From Bacteroidaceae bacterium (GTDB taxonomy: Bacteria; Bacteroidota; Bacteroidia; Bacteroidales; Bacteroidaceae), in the NCBI GenBank assembly GCA_024398435.1, contig JAKSJD010000015.1:1-34045 (forward strand): a stretch of 34,045 nt of DNA, in the 5' to 3' direction. Under the pieces are notes generated by a model, which was not told the DNA's origin, did no database searches, and worked only from the letters and a program-made list of their open reading frames with translations. Each line of letters starts with the position of its first letter. Positions within the stretch are counted from its first letter, which is position 1. Positions 1-5,764 of the stretch are shown here, piece after piece. The position numbers were made by a program, and so were the translations under genes.

Positions 1-2
1 TT

Positions 3-86
3 GTAATCATGGCTCAGCTTGCGGATGCCGGTGAGCACTGGGAAGTTTATACCAAATTACTTATTACGTCAGACATTCCCGATTAA
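3..86 (+). CDS. C-terminal end of small tail-region protein (partial)
   Basis: An open frame enters from the left edge and stops with TAA at 84-86, giving 27 residues ending in TSDIPD. No start codon belonging to it lies inside the window. The two bases at 1-2 plus the single leftover base at the right edge complete one codon, and the frame then matches the gene that begins at 33829. I therefore read this as the C-terminus of that gene, opened by linearising a circular genome. It lies 18 bases upstream of the holin, at the end of the late operon. Its function is unknown; its position suggests a tail-tip or host-recognition accessory protein. Confidence 0.6.
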   Translation, partial: VIMAQLADAGEHWEVYTKLLITSDIPD

Positions 87-104
87 TAGTTAGGAGGCTG
101 AAAC

Positions 105-542
105 ATGAAAGATATTTTATGCACAGTGTGCGGAATGATTGGAGCATCAATTGCGAAAATGTATGGTGGATGGAATGATGGTATGACAAGCCTGCTGATT
201 TTCATGGGCGTTGATTATGCCACAGGGTTGCTTTTGGCAGGCGTATTTCACAAGTCCAAAAAGTCTGAGTCCGGGGCACTCACATCTCGTGCCTGTTGGG
301 AAGGACTCGTGAAGAAGGGCATCGCACTGCTGATTGTTCTGATTGGTTGCAGGTTGGACATTCTTATTGGTACAACCTATATCCGGGATACATGCGTGAT
401 TGGATTCTGCGTGGCTGAGGCTCTTAGCATTGTTGAAAATGCCGGACTCATGGGCGTGCCTATCCCGAATGCGATTACAAAAGCCATTGAGGTGCTCAAA
501 CAGGACGAGAATGGAGAAATTTCCGAAAAGCCGGAGGCATAA
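105..542 (+). CDS. Phage holin (toxin secretion/phage lysis holin-like)
   Basis: This 145-residue membrane protein is expected to form lesions in the cytoplasmic membrane that release the endolysin. Hydrophobic segments lie at about residues 8-20, 26-46, 71-90 and 93-118. The pattern of an MGVDYATG segment after the first helices, a mid-protein basic loop (HKSKKSE), and a charged C-terminal tail (EVLKQDENGE) is typical of the phage_holin_4 (TcdE/UtxA-like) family. An AGGAGG ribosome binding site lies 7 bases before the ATG. The endolysin starts 2 bases after the stop, which is the classical holin-lysin cassette. Identification rests on topology, motif and context. Confidence 0.85.
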   Translation: MKDILCTVCGMIGASIAKMYGGWNDGMTSLLIFMGVDYATGLLLAGVFHKSKKSESGALTSRACWEGLVKKGIALLIVLIGCRLDILIGTTYIRDTCVIGFCVAEALSIVENAGLMGVPIPNAITKAIEVLKQDENGEISEKPEA

Positions 543-544
543 CC

Positions 545-1339
545 ATGTATACTGCGGATGATGTTCTGAAAATCGCTCGTGGAGAAATCGGATACCGAGA
601 GAAGAAAAGCAATTCCCAATTGGATGACCCCACAGCAAATGCAGGTTCCGGGAATTTCACGAAATATAGCCGGGACCTGTATTCTGCCGGGTACTACGGT
701 GGGCATTCCAAGCAGGGCTTCGCATGGTGCTGTTGCTTCTATGATTGGTGTCATTGGATTGCATCCGGGAAAGATAGAGAACTCGCACAGTCAGTTACCT
801 GCCAAAGTGGTATTTACGGAGCGGCTTGCAACTACAGTGCGAATTACTATCGTGCGAAAAATCGCTTTGACCAAACGCCTTCGGTTGGAGCACAGGTGTA
901 TTTTGGCAGTGACGGATTTGAGCACACTGGAATTGTGGAACGATTTGATGATACCTATATTTACACGATAGAGGGCAATACATCGGATGGAGTCAGTTCC
1001 AAGCAATACAAAAGAACGAATGCCCGAATCAAAGGATACGGACATCCGTTCTATGATGGGGATGAGTACCAAGCAGATATTCCTGCATCAGAGAGCAATC
1101 CCCGGACTGATTCGACAATCGTGAAAATCAATGCGTTCGTGCTGAGGAAGGGTTCTAAAGGGAAAGCTGTTGAAACACTGCAAATCCTGCTGAACCATGA
1201 ATTGGATTGTGAACTGGAAGTGGATGGTGCTTTCGGCAACTATACGCTTTCCGCAGTAAAGCAGTATCAGACAGAGAATTCCCTGTCTGTCGATGGTGTT
1301 GTCGGAGAAAAGACTTGGACATCGATAATCAATAATTAA
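545..1339 (+). CDS. Endolysin: CHAP/NlpC-like peptidase with C-terminal peptidoglycan-binding domain
   Basis: This 264-residue cell-wall hydrolase has two parts. Residues about 1-170 form a papain-like amidase/endopeptidase domain with a Cys cluster at 62-64 (AWCCCFYDW), a probable catalytic His at 127 (EHTGIVE) and a polar residue near 145 (EGN). Residues about 190-262 form a peptidoglycan-binding_1 domain (LRKGSKGKAVETLQ, VDGAFGNYT, VDGVVGEKTW). There is no signal peptide, so export should depend on the holin upstream. The gene is the last of the late operon and is followed directly by a strong terminator. Which of the three cysteines is the nucleophile cannot be settled by reading. Confidence 0.9.
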   Translation: MYTADDVLKIARGEIGYREKKSNSQLDDPTANAGSGNFTKYSRDLYSAGYYGGHSKQGFAWCCCFYDWCHWIASGKDRELAQSVTCQSGIYGAACNYSANYYRAKNRFDQTPSVGAQVYFGSDGFEHTGIVERFDDTYIYTIEGNTSDGVSSKQYKRTNARIKGYGHPFYDGDEYQADIPASESNPRTDSTIVKINAFVLRKGSKGKAVETLQILLNHELDCELEVDGAFGNYTLSAVKQYQTENSLSVDGVVGEKTWTSIINN

Positions 1340-1341
1340 GT

Positions 1342-1382
1342 ATAGCAGGTAGGCTCAAAAATTGCCTACCTGCTATTTTTTT
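1342..1382. terminator. Strong intrinsic terminator after the lysis genes, probably bidirectional
   Basis: A perfect 13-bp stem (1342-1354 with 1364-1376) with a 9-base loop is followed by a T-run at 1376-1382. It ends the late plus-strand operon. The minus-strand operon ending at 1392 converges on it, so it probably stops both, although the minus-strand U-tract is weaker. Confidence 0.9.
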
Positions 1383-1391
1383 ATGACCATA

Positions 1392-1979
1392 TCATTCCAT
1401 ATCCCGCTTTACAGATATTTTGATGGTGCAGACTCCGTCCATGAGGAGTTGCAGGAATGTTACGATATCTCCGAGGGAGTCCCTTGTCACATCGGAGAAT
1501 TCAAGTTCACAACTTGTGAACTGACTGTTCGGATTGGTGTTTTCTTGTTCGGGTACGATTTCCGTTTCCGGCTGTTCTTCCTCAGCACCATTCAAGAACC
1601 TTTCCCATTCGTCTTGCGATGCGGTTGGCATGAATCTTTTCTTCATAATGTTCAGTCTGTTGTACTCAGTGTTTACTGTTGCCTTGCATACACCAAACAT
1701 TTCTGCAATGTCTTGAGTCCGGGCATTCTTGCTGATGCAGAGTTGCAGGAACTGTTTCTTCAAATCGTCCGGCAACTGCTTGTATTCCAACCATCTCATG
1801 GGTGCGAGTTTGTAGGTGTGTACATCTCCGTTCATATTCCTAAGTTCCTTTCTCGATAGGTAGTCACTTGGCAGTGTGCATTTCTTGCTTTTCGAACCAT
1901 TCTTTCTTTTTGCTGAACTGCGTGATATGTCTTTTTTAGTCCGGGAGTATTCCCGAAACAGATATTCTGCATCATTCAT
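1392..1979 (-). CDS. Helix-turn-helix protein of unknown function
   Basis: I chose the ATG at 1979 (195 residues) rather than the longer frame. It overlaps the stop of the upstream gene (1972-1974) and has GAGGAC 7 bases before it. The N-terminus is very basic and Ser/Lys-rich. The middle carries a PMRWLEYKQLPDD segment followed by a helix-turn-helix (TQDIAEMFGVCKATVNTEYNRL, about residues 90-112). The C-terminus is acidic. Small proteins with this 'W-x-E-F/Y-K-x-L-P-D-D plus HTH' layout occur in Bacillota mobile elements, but I know no assigned function. It is the last gene of a two-gene operon. A DNA-binding regulator is the most cautious guess. Confidence 0.75.
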   Translation of the reverse strand: MNDAEYLFREYSRTKKDISRSSAKRKNGSKSKKCTLPSDYLSRKELRNMNGDVHTYKLAPMRWLEYKQLPDDLKKQFLQLCISKNARTQDIAEMFGVCKATVNTEYNRLNIMKKRFMPTASQDEWERFLNGAEEEQPETEIVPEQENTNPNSQFTSCELEFSDVTRDSLGDIVTFLQLLMDGVCTIKISVKRDME

Positions 1980-2400
1980 ATTCGTCCTCGTCAGAATATT
2001 CGTTAAATTCGTATGGTCCGTAACATTCGTAAATTGTTCCGATTTTCTCTTCAATGTAGGAGGACAAATAGTTTTCATTTAGAGTCAAATCTGCCAGTTC
2101 AGCAAGGATGAACTCATAATCCCTATCTGTATAGATTTCAAATATTTCATCAAGAATTTCATCGCATCCGTCCGCATATTCATGCAACCAGTTTGCGTAG
2201 CTTGATAGGTCATTACACCAACCGTCCATGCAGGAATTTACATTGTCATAAACATCACCATCGTTGAACCACTTGTAAATCAGCTTGTTTACTGCCGTTA
2301 CAATCTGTTCCGCAAGAGTTTCTCCTTCACCATATGCAGGCAGATACTTTTCGTTTACCTTGTCGAACTTATTGAAATAATTCCAACCGACTTCGTTCAT
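1972..2400 (-). CDS. Acidic hypothetical protein
   Basis: This 142-residue, strongly acidic protein contains many Asp, Glu, Tyr and Trp residues and ends in an EYSDEDEYE tail. No family is recognised. It is preceded by AAAGGAC about 8 bases before the ATG and is the first gene after a strong minus-strand promoter with a repressor operator. Its stop overlaps the start of the HTH gene downstream, so the two are translationally coupled. The acidity and small size would fit a nucleic-acid mimic or an inhibitor of a host protein, but nothing in the sequence proves this. Confidence 0.75.
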   Translation of the reverse strand: MNEVGWNYFNKFDKVNEKYLPAYGEGETLAEQIVTAVNKLIYKWFNDGDVYDNVNSCMDGWCNDLSSYANWLHEYADGCDEILDEIFEIYTDRDYEFILAELADLTLNENYLSSYIEEKIGTIYECYGPYEFNEYSDEDEYE

Positions 2401-2423
2401 GTTTTATTGTCCTTTCTTTATTC

Positions 2424-2436
2424 GGGGTGCATCCCC
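2424..2436 (-). promoter_or_regulatory. Leader hairpin of the 2400 operon
   Basis: A GGGG/CCCC inverted repeat lies in the 5' leader between the promoter at 2452-2480 and the start codon at 2400. A near-identical element lies at the same place in the leader of the next operon (3926-3938), including the flanking AAAG and CGAA bases. It may act on RNA stability or translation; no U-run follows, so it is not a terminator. Confidence 0.5.
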
Positions 2437-2451
2437 TTTCTTTATGTTACC

Positions 2452-2502
2452 ATTATATCACACTATGTGATAGATGTCAACAGGCATTTCACAAAATGTG
2501 AT
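2452..2502 (-). promoter_or_regulatory. Sigma-A promoter with two repressor operators
   Basis: On the minus strand the -35 TTGACA (2480-2475) and -10 TATAAT (2457-2452) are 17 bp apart, a consensus promoter for the 2400 gene. The 15-bp palindrome ATCACACTATGTGAT (2457-2471) fills the spacer. A second site TTCACAAAATGTGAT lies at 2488-2502, centred 31 bp upstream. The same arrangement recurs at 3954 and 5401 and around the CI/Cro intergenic region, so the phage repressor is the likely ligand (inference). Confidence 0.85.
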
Positions 2503-2523
2503 ACAATAGTGCGAAAAAATATG

Positions 2524-2673
2524 TCACTTCCCTTCCATGTATCGCAAGATTGCATCCCAAGTTTCCTGTTCGCCATGAACGCCCGGATAGGTGAATCGTC
2601 CTCTCTCACCATCGATTACGAGAGTTCCTTCGATGTTCACATATACCGCATACACAGTGTATCCTGTTTCCAT
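2524..2673 (-). CDS. Small hypothetical protein (49 aa)
   Basis: This short frame starts at the ATG at 2673 with a GGGGG-type ribosome binding site 7-11 bases upstream and ends with TGA at 2524-2526. The 49-residue product (METGYTVYAVYVNIEGTL at the start) looks like a small beta-rich domain ending in a helix (AILRYMEGK). It sits 12 bases after the stop of the 2686-2901 gene and is the last gene of that operon. No family is recognised. Support comes from the ribosome binding site, tight spacing and protein-like composition. Confidence 0.65.
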   Translation of the reverse strand: METGYTVYAVYVNIEGTLVIDGERGRFTYPGVHGEQETWDAILRYMEGK

Positions 2674-2685
2674 ATCAGCACCCCC

Positions 2686-2901
2686 TTACTGACCGATTCT
2701 TTCCAAGAAATTCTTCTTGGTTGTAATTGACTTGATTAACCATCCACCCTGCCACAGAGAGATTGTCCATGTCAGCCTGTGACTGTCTGCAAATTTCTTT
2801 GCCTTGGAGAACATCCTGTAGGCTTGGTCAAAATCGTTCGTATGGATGGTCTTGTAATATGTCGGTGTTCCGTATCTGAGTTCGAAAGTAGGTTCGTTCA
2901 T
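2686..2901 (-). CDS. Small hypothetical protein (71 aa)
   Basis: This 71-residue basic protein begins MNEPTFELRYGTPTYY and has a GGGGG ribosome binding site 8 bases before the ATG. The pattern of an N-terminal strand, a helix (DFDQAYRMFSKAKKFADSH), a strand pair (TWTISLWQGGWLIKS) and a basic tail suggests a small alpha/beta fold. It is the third gene of the operon starting at 3903. No family is recognised. Confidence 0.7.
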   Translation of the reverse strand: MNEPTFELRYGTPTYYKTIHTNDFDQAYRMFSKAKKFADSHRLTWTISLWQGGWLIKSITTKKNFLERIGQ

Positions 2902-2913
2902 TTTGTACCCCCA

Positions 2914-3351
2914 TTAACAGTATTTAACTAAGTCATATCTTCCTGCCCGGATGCAGGCTTCTTCCCTGTGCATGATTGCCATTTCTGAAAGCTCTTTTGC
3001 CTCTCTGTAATCTTCATATGTCAGCCAAACAATTCCTGCACCCATGCAGAAGAAATGTTCGGCTCGGTCCTTCAAGTGTTCCAATCTATCGAATTCGGCA
3101 CCATCGAATTTGATGTCACCGTACATCATGTCATACAGTGTGTTCGCACAGATGTTTGCAATCAGTTCAAAATTGTGCTGATTCTTGTTCATGGAGAACG
3201 GATACATTTTCTTGCAGGATTCGATTTCGAATCCCTTCTCCTTTGCGATTTTTATGCATCTTTCTTTCTCAGCCTCATTACGAGGATATGCAACCTTGTG
3301 GATGCCGTTGCCGTTGATGTATCGGAATTCCCATCTTTGTTCGTTCGACAT
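2914..3351 (-). CDS. Hypothetical protein (145 aa)
   Basis: This 145-residue protein has an N-terminal strand-rich stretch (EQRWEFRYINGNGIHKVAYPR), which resembles the N-terminal strand of the neighbouring 71-residue protein (FELRYG...), then helical segments. It has a good AAAGGAG ribosome binding site. An inverted repeat (3367-3388) separates it from the gene upstream. No family is recognised. It belongs to the repressor-controlled minus-strand block, so its timing of expression should follow the lysis/lysogeny switch. Confidence 0.7.
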   Translation of the reverse strand: MSNEQRWEFRYINGNGIHKVAYPRNEAEKERCIKIAKEKGFEIESCKKMYPFSMNKNQHNFELIANICANTLYDMMYGDIKFDGAEFDRLEHLKDRAEHFFCMGAGIVWLTYEDYREAKELSEMAIMHREEACIRAGRYDLVKYC

Positions 3352-3366
3352 TTTGTTCTCCTTTCA

Positions 3367-3388
3367 TCCGGGAGGTTACCCTCCCGGA
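3367..3388 (-). repeat. Intercistronic inverted repeat
   Basis: Perfect 9-bp arms (3367-3375 and 3380-3388) flank a 4-base loop, between the stop of the 3400 gene and the ribosome binding site of the 3351 gene. There is no T-run on either side, so it is more likely an mRNA-stabilising or processing hairpin than a terminator. Confidence 0.55.
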
Positions 3389-3399
3389 ATTTGTTTTCA

Positions 3400-3903
3400 T
3401 TAGATGATGGTGTACAGTTCAGTCATTTTGGATATCAGTGCATCGGCACTCTGTACATATTTCGCATAGATTCTGTTTTCTCTTACTGCCTTTTTGAAGT
3501 TCTGATTGTTCGGGTCATCTGCGTATTTGACGATTTCGCTTGCGGTTTCCTGTGCTTTGATTTCTGCGTTCATCTTATCTCTTTTCAAGATTTGCATACA
3601 GTCCTCAATGTCGCTCCGGGAAATTGTTATGTTGCTCAGCTTGTTGCTCACGATTTTAAGCTGTGCGATTTGGTTTTCGCTTTCAGCTTCGATTGCCTTA
3701 ATCTTTCCTCTGAGTTCATCCACAGTCTTTTCAGCGGAGAGTGCACGCTCTTTCCAGTTGAAGCAGGCATCCCATTCGATGTTCTGTTCAGCATATTCGA
3801 AACATCCTTCAAATGCGGTTGCTACATAGGAGTCTTCACCGAGGCTTTCCACGATTTTCTTTATCTTTGCCAGTGCCTTGCGTTCTTCTTCTTTCGTAAC
3901 CAT
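3400..3903 (-). CDS. Coiled-coil hypothetical protein
   Basis: This 167-residue helical protein begins MVTKEEERKALAKIKKIVESLG. A long central heptad-rich segment (about residues 48-100, ERALSAEKTVDELRGKIKAIE) predicts a coiled coil. Similar 'EERKALAKIKKIV..LGEDSYVATAF' proteins are common on gut Bacillota plasmids and prophages without an assigned function (recollection, not a search). It is the first gene after the promoter/operator at 3954-4005 and has an AAAGGAA ribosome binding site. Confidence 0.75.
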   Translation of the reverse strand: MVTKEEERKALAKIKKIVESLGEDSYVATAFEGCFEYAEQNIEWDACFNWKERALSAEKTVDELRGKIKAIEAESENQIAQLKIVSNKLSNITISRSDIEDCMQILKRDKMNAEIKAQETASEIVKYADDPNNQNFKKAVRENRIYAKYVQSADALISKMTELYTII

Positions 3904-3925
3904 CTTTTGTATTCCTTTCTTGTTC

Positions 3926-3938
3926 GGGGTATATCCCC
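3926..3938 (-). promoter_or_regulatory. Leader hairpin of the 3903 operon
   Basis: This GGGG/CCCC inverted repeat with a 5-base loop sits in the 5' leader of the 3903 gene. It matches the element at 2424-2436 in sequence, flanks and distance to the start codon, which points to duplication of a whole promoter-leader module. Confidence 0.5.
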
Positions 3939-3953
3939 TTTCCTTATGGTACT

Positions 3954-4005
3954 ATAATATCACAGATTGTGATGATAGTCAACAAGAAATTACACAAAAT
4001 GTGAA
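3954..4005 (-). promoter_or_regulatory. Sigma-A promoter with two repressor operators
   Basis: On the minus strand the -35 TTGACT (3982-3977) and -10 TATTAT (3959-3954) are 17 bp apart. The palindrome ATCACAGATTGTGAT (3959-3973) fills the spacer. A second site, TACACAAAATGTGAA, lies at 3991-4005, centred 32 bp upstream. It drives the 3903 to 2524 operon. Architecture and spacing match the promoters at 2452 and 5401. Confidence 0.85.
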
Positions 4006-4028
4006 GAATGTTTCGAAAAAAATAGATG

Positions 4029-4403
4029 TTACCTACACAATGTGTCAAGCAACATCCGGGCTTGGAACAATGCTCTTGCCTGCACATCCAACCATGTTTC
4101 TCTACGATTCGGGTTGCGTTCTCCACCATTTGTTCTTTTCAATTCGGTTGGATTGCAAAGCCGTTCTGCGATGTCTGCATCATAAATCAGAGAAGAACCA
4201 CCATATGAGTATTCTTTCCAATTCCTTGCACCATTCAGCATGAGGTCATGGTCCTGCTTGGAACCAGTGTAGTCATATTCCGAGTATTGGTCATAAATGA
4301 GCAAATCATCGATAAGGTCAAGTGCATATTGCTTTACGCCTCTCTCCCATGCTGAGATGCATTTTTTCTCGTTTACTCGTTCTCTCAAATCAGCAAGATT
4401 CAT
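4029..4403 (-). CDS. Hypothetical protein common on gut mobile elements
   Basis: This 124-residue protein has the segment NWKEYSYGGSSLIYDADIAERLCNPTELKRT, which I recall from many Bacillota plasmid and prophage proteins of unknown role. The C-terminus (ETWLDVQARALFQARMLL) is helical. AAAGGAG stands 6 bases before the ATG. It is the last gene of the operon that begins at 5361, and its stop lies just upstream of the next promoter region. No biochemical role can be deduced. Confidence 0.75.
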   Translation of the reverse strand: MNLADLRERVNEKKCISAWERGVKQYALDLIDDLLIYDQYSEYDYTGSKQDHDLMLNGARNWKEYSYGGSSLIYDADIAERLCNPTELKRTNGGERNPNRRETWLDVQARALFQARMLLDTLCR

Positions 4404-4415
4404 ATGTTTCTCCTT

Positions 4416-4571
4416 TCAGACAAGTGCCTCTCTTGTAACTGAGATGACATCGTTAATTGATATTCCGACAAATTCAAGTGCTTGTGTTAGAGTCAGTGCT
4501 TGGATGTATATGTTCTGCCTGCCATATATTCCGTTCTCAAAATCTATTGAGTATTCGTATACAGTTCCCAT
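4416..4571 (-). CDS. Small hypothetical protein (51 aa)
   Basis: This short frame starts at the ATG at 4571, with TGAGG about 9 bases upstream, and stops with TGA at 4416-4418. A second in-frame ATG at 4580 is possible but is too close to the same TGAGG. The product starts MGTVYEYSIDFENGIYG and continues into an amphipathic helix (LTLTQALEFVGI). Its stop overlaps the ribosome binding site region of the 4403 gene. It is tightly packed between two supported genes of the same operon. Confidence 0.65.
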   Translation of the reverse strand: MGTVYEYSIDFENGIYGRQNIYIQALTLTQALEFVGISINDVISVTREALV

Positions 4572-4582
4572 GCGTGCCATCC

Positions 4583-4801
4583 TCAGAAATCATATAGCAC
4601 GAACTCTATCATGTCTTTCTCGTTGCGTTTCCGCTGATACCCTTTCCCGAAGTATCGAACTCTCAAGTCACACAGGGTGATAACTCTTTGCAGTTCTGCA
4701 AATGAGGCTGTTGAACCCTCATGTCCACCATTCAGAGAACATTCATATTCGTGTGCACCGATTGCACATCTGATTTCTTCTTCAAGCTGTTCCAGTGTCA
4801 T
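4583..4801 (-). CDS. Small hypothetical protein (72 aa)
   Basis: This 72-residue protein begins MTLEQLEEEIRCAIGAHEYEC and carries two helical stretches followed by a basic segment (RYFGKGYQRKRNEKD). An AAAGGAAA ribosome binding site precedes the ATG. It is the second gene of the operon starting at 5361. No family is recognised. Confidence 0.7.
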   Translation of the reverse strand: MTLEQLEEEIRCAIGAHEYECSLNGGHEGSTASFAELQRVITLCDLRVRYFGKGYQRKRNEKDMIEFVLYDF

Positions 4802-4845
4802 ATTGATTTCCTTTCACCCCGTGTTGCCGATAGGTCAGCATATTT

Positions 4846-5361
4846 TCAGAAGTTGTAATCGTAGAATTCTCGTCTGCCTTTGTGCAGTGTCAGATTTCCG
4901 GGCGTTCCGTACTGTCCGTATTTGTTGGACCATCTGAACTCGTAAATCTCTCCGTTCGGGTCACGCTCGTATGTGTATGTCTGTTTATGTTGGTTTGTAC
5001 AGTGTCCGGCAAATCCGCCTGCAATCCATTCCGGTTTGAAGTTCGGGTCGAGTGTTGCCTTATCTCTCTGTACCACAACTTTGCATCTCGTTACTTTGAT
5101 TACTGTTCCTGCATGGCGGTCGGTATAGAGTTTTACGCTCACCCCATCTCCAACCTTAATGTTCGCAGGATTTAACCTTATGCTGATTGCGGACATGATG
5201 TCTTCCTCTGAATATCTGTAGTTGTATTCTTTTGCCTCACCTCTGCTTTCCAGTCTTCCGAGATAGTCCATTCTGTCTACATATATTGGATACTGTCTGA
5301 TGTATTCGATTTGCTTCGGGAATTTGTTTGCGATTTTCTGTTCCAGTTCTGCTTTGTTCAT
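4846..5361 (-). CDS. Hypothetical protein common on Bacillota mobile elements
   Basis: This 171-residue protein has a conserved-looking central core (VGDGVSVKLYTDRHAGTVIK, DKATLDPNFKPEWIAGGFAGH). I recall the core from many unannotated proteins on conjugative elements and prophages of gut Bacillota. The core resembles a small SH3-like beta barrel. GGAGGATG lies 8 bases upstream of the ATG. It is the first gene of the longest minus-strand operon, after the promoter/operator at 5401-5452. Function is unknown. Confidence 0.8.
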   Translation of the reverse strand: MNKAELEQKIANKFPKQIEYIRQYPIYVDRMDYLGRLESRGEAKEYNYRYSEEDIMSAISIRLNPANIKVGDGVSVKLYTDRHAGTVIKVTRCKVVVQRDKATLDPNFKPEWIAGGFAGHCTNQHKQTYTYERDPNGEIYEFRWSNKYGQYGTPGNLTLHKGRREFYDYNF

Positions 5362-5400
5362 GATTCATCCTCCATTCGATATCCTTTATCTGATGGTGCT

Positions 5401-5452
5401 ATCATATCACAATATGTGATAAATGTCAACAACTATTTTCACAAATTGTAAT
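5401..5452 (-). promoter_or_regulatory. Sigma-A promoter with two repressor operators
   Basis: On the minus strand the -35 TTGACA (5429-5424) and -10 TATGAT (5406-5401) are 17 bp apart. The palindrome ATCACAATATGTGAT (5406-5420) fills the spacer. A second, weaker site TTCACAAATTGTAAT lies at 5438-5452, centred 32 bp upstream. It drives the 5361 to 4029 operon. Confidence 0.85.
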
Positions 5453-5497
5453 AAATGTTTTCACAGAAAGTGGCTGAAAACGGCATATTTCGCCCAT

Positions 5498-5720
5498 TCT
5501 CCCAAGAGGCTCAAAAATTCGCCAAGAGCGATTTTTTATCACAGATAGAGATATGCATGGCATCGGAATTTTCGTCGATTTGACCCTTCCGAAAAAAGAC
5601 ACGAAAATGTTCGGATATTCATAGCATTATACGGAAACTCTTAACTTTATGCACAAAAAGCACTGTTTGAGACATCTTTTATGCATAAATATCACGAAAT
5701 GTGTCCACGAACTGTGGACA
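5498..5720 (+). repeat. Long noncoding direct repeat, copy A
   Basis: This noncoding stretch matches 16542-16764 in the same orientation without any gap (constant offset 11,044). My hand count gives about 149 of 211 identical positions. Best-conserved blocks are the left edge TCTCCCAAGAGGCT, a T6-ATCAC block, ATGGCATCG, CGTCGATTT, ATGTT-GGATATTCA, GGAAACTC, TGCATAAA and GTGTCCAC. The left edge is sharp. No good reading frame covers it. It contains a terminator-like hairpin, an operator-like site (5691-5705) and a terminal palindrome. It lies between the 5361 promoter and the 3' end of the integrase. Role unknown: candidates are replication or partition site, structured RNA, or regulatory site. 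Confidence 0.85.
5702..5720. repeat. Palindrome at the end of repeat copy A
   Basis: TGTCCAC (5702-5708) and GTGGACA (5714-5720) are perfect 7-bp inverted arms around GAACT. The equivalent element in copy B has the spacer AGTTC, the reverse complement. It lies about 30 bp from the integrase stop codon and could be a protein-binding site or part of attP. Confidence 0.7.
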
Positions 5721-5736
5721 TCATAAAAATACAGAA

Positions 5737-5764
5737 AAAGAGTCGGGATTATTCCCGACTCTTT
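5737..5764 (-). terminator. Intrinsic terminator of the integrase operon
   Basis: Perfect 12-bp arms (5737-5748, 5753-5764) flank a 4-base loop, followed on the minus strand by a CTTTTTC tract. The stem overlaps the last integrase codons and its stop codon (5749-5751). Confidence 0.85.

Noticed and set aside
1349-1368. Similarity of the lysis terminator loop (AGGCTCAAAAATT) to the left part of repeat copies A and B
   Set aside because: Only about 13 bases match, and the rest of the repeat is absent. It may be an old shared hairpin fragment, but chance cannot be excluded.
3055-3957. Open frame of 300 codons on the plus strand across the accessory block
   Set aside because: It is antisense to three well-supported minus-strand genes with good ribosome binding sites and crosses their promoter. 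Its product is Cys/Phe/His-rich, typical of an antisense shadow.
4034-4046. TACACA-A-TGTGTC palindrome as another repressor site
   Set aside because: The half-sites are only one base apart instead of three, and it lies inside the coding end of the 4029 gene.
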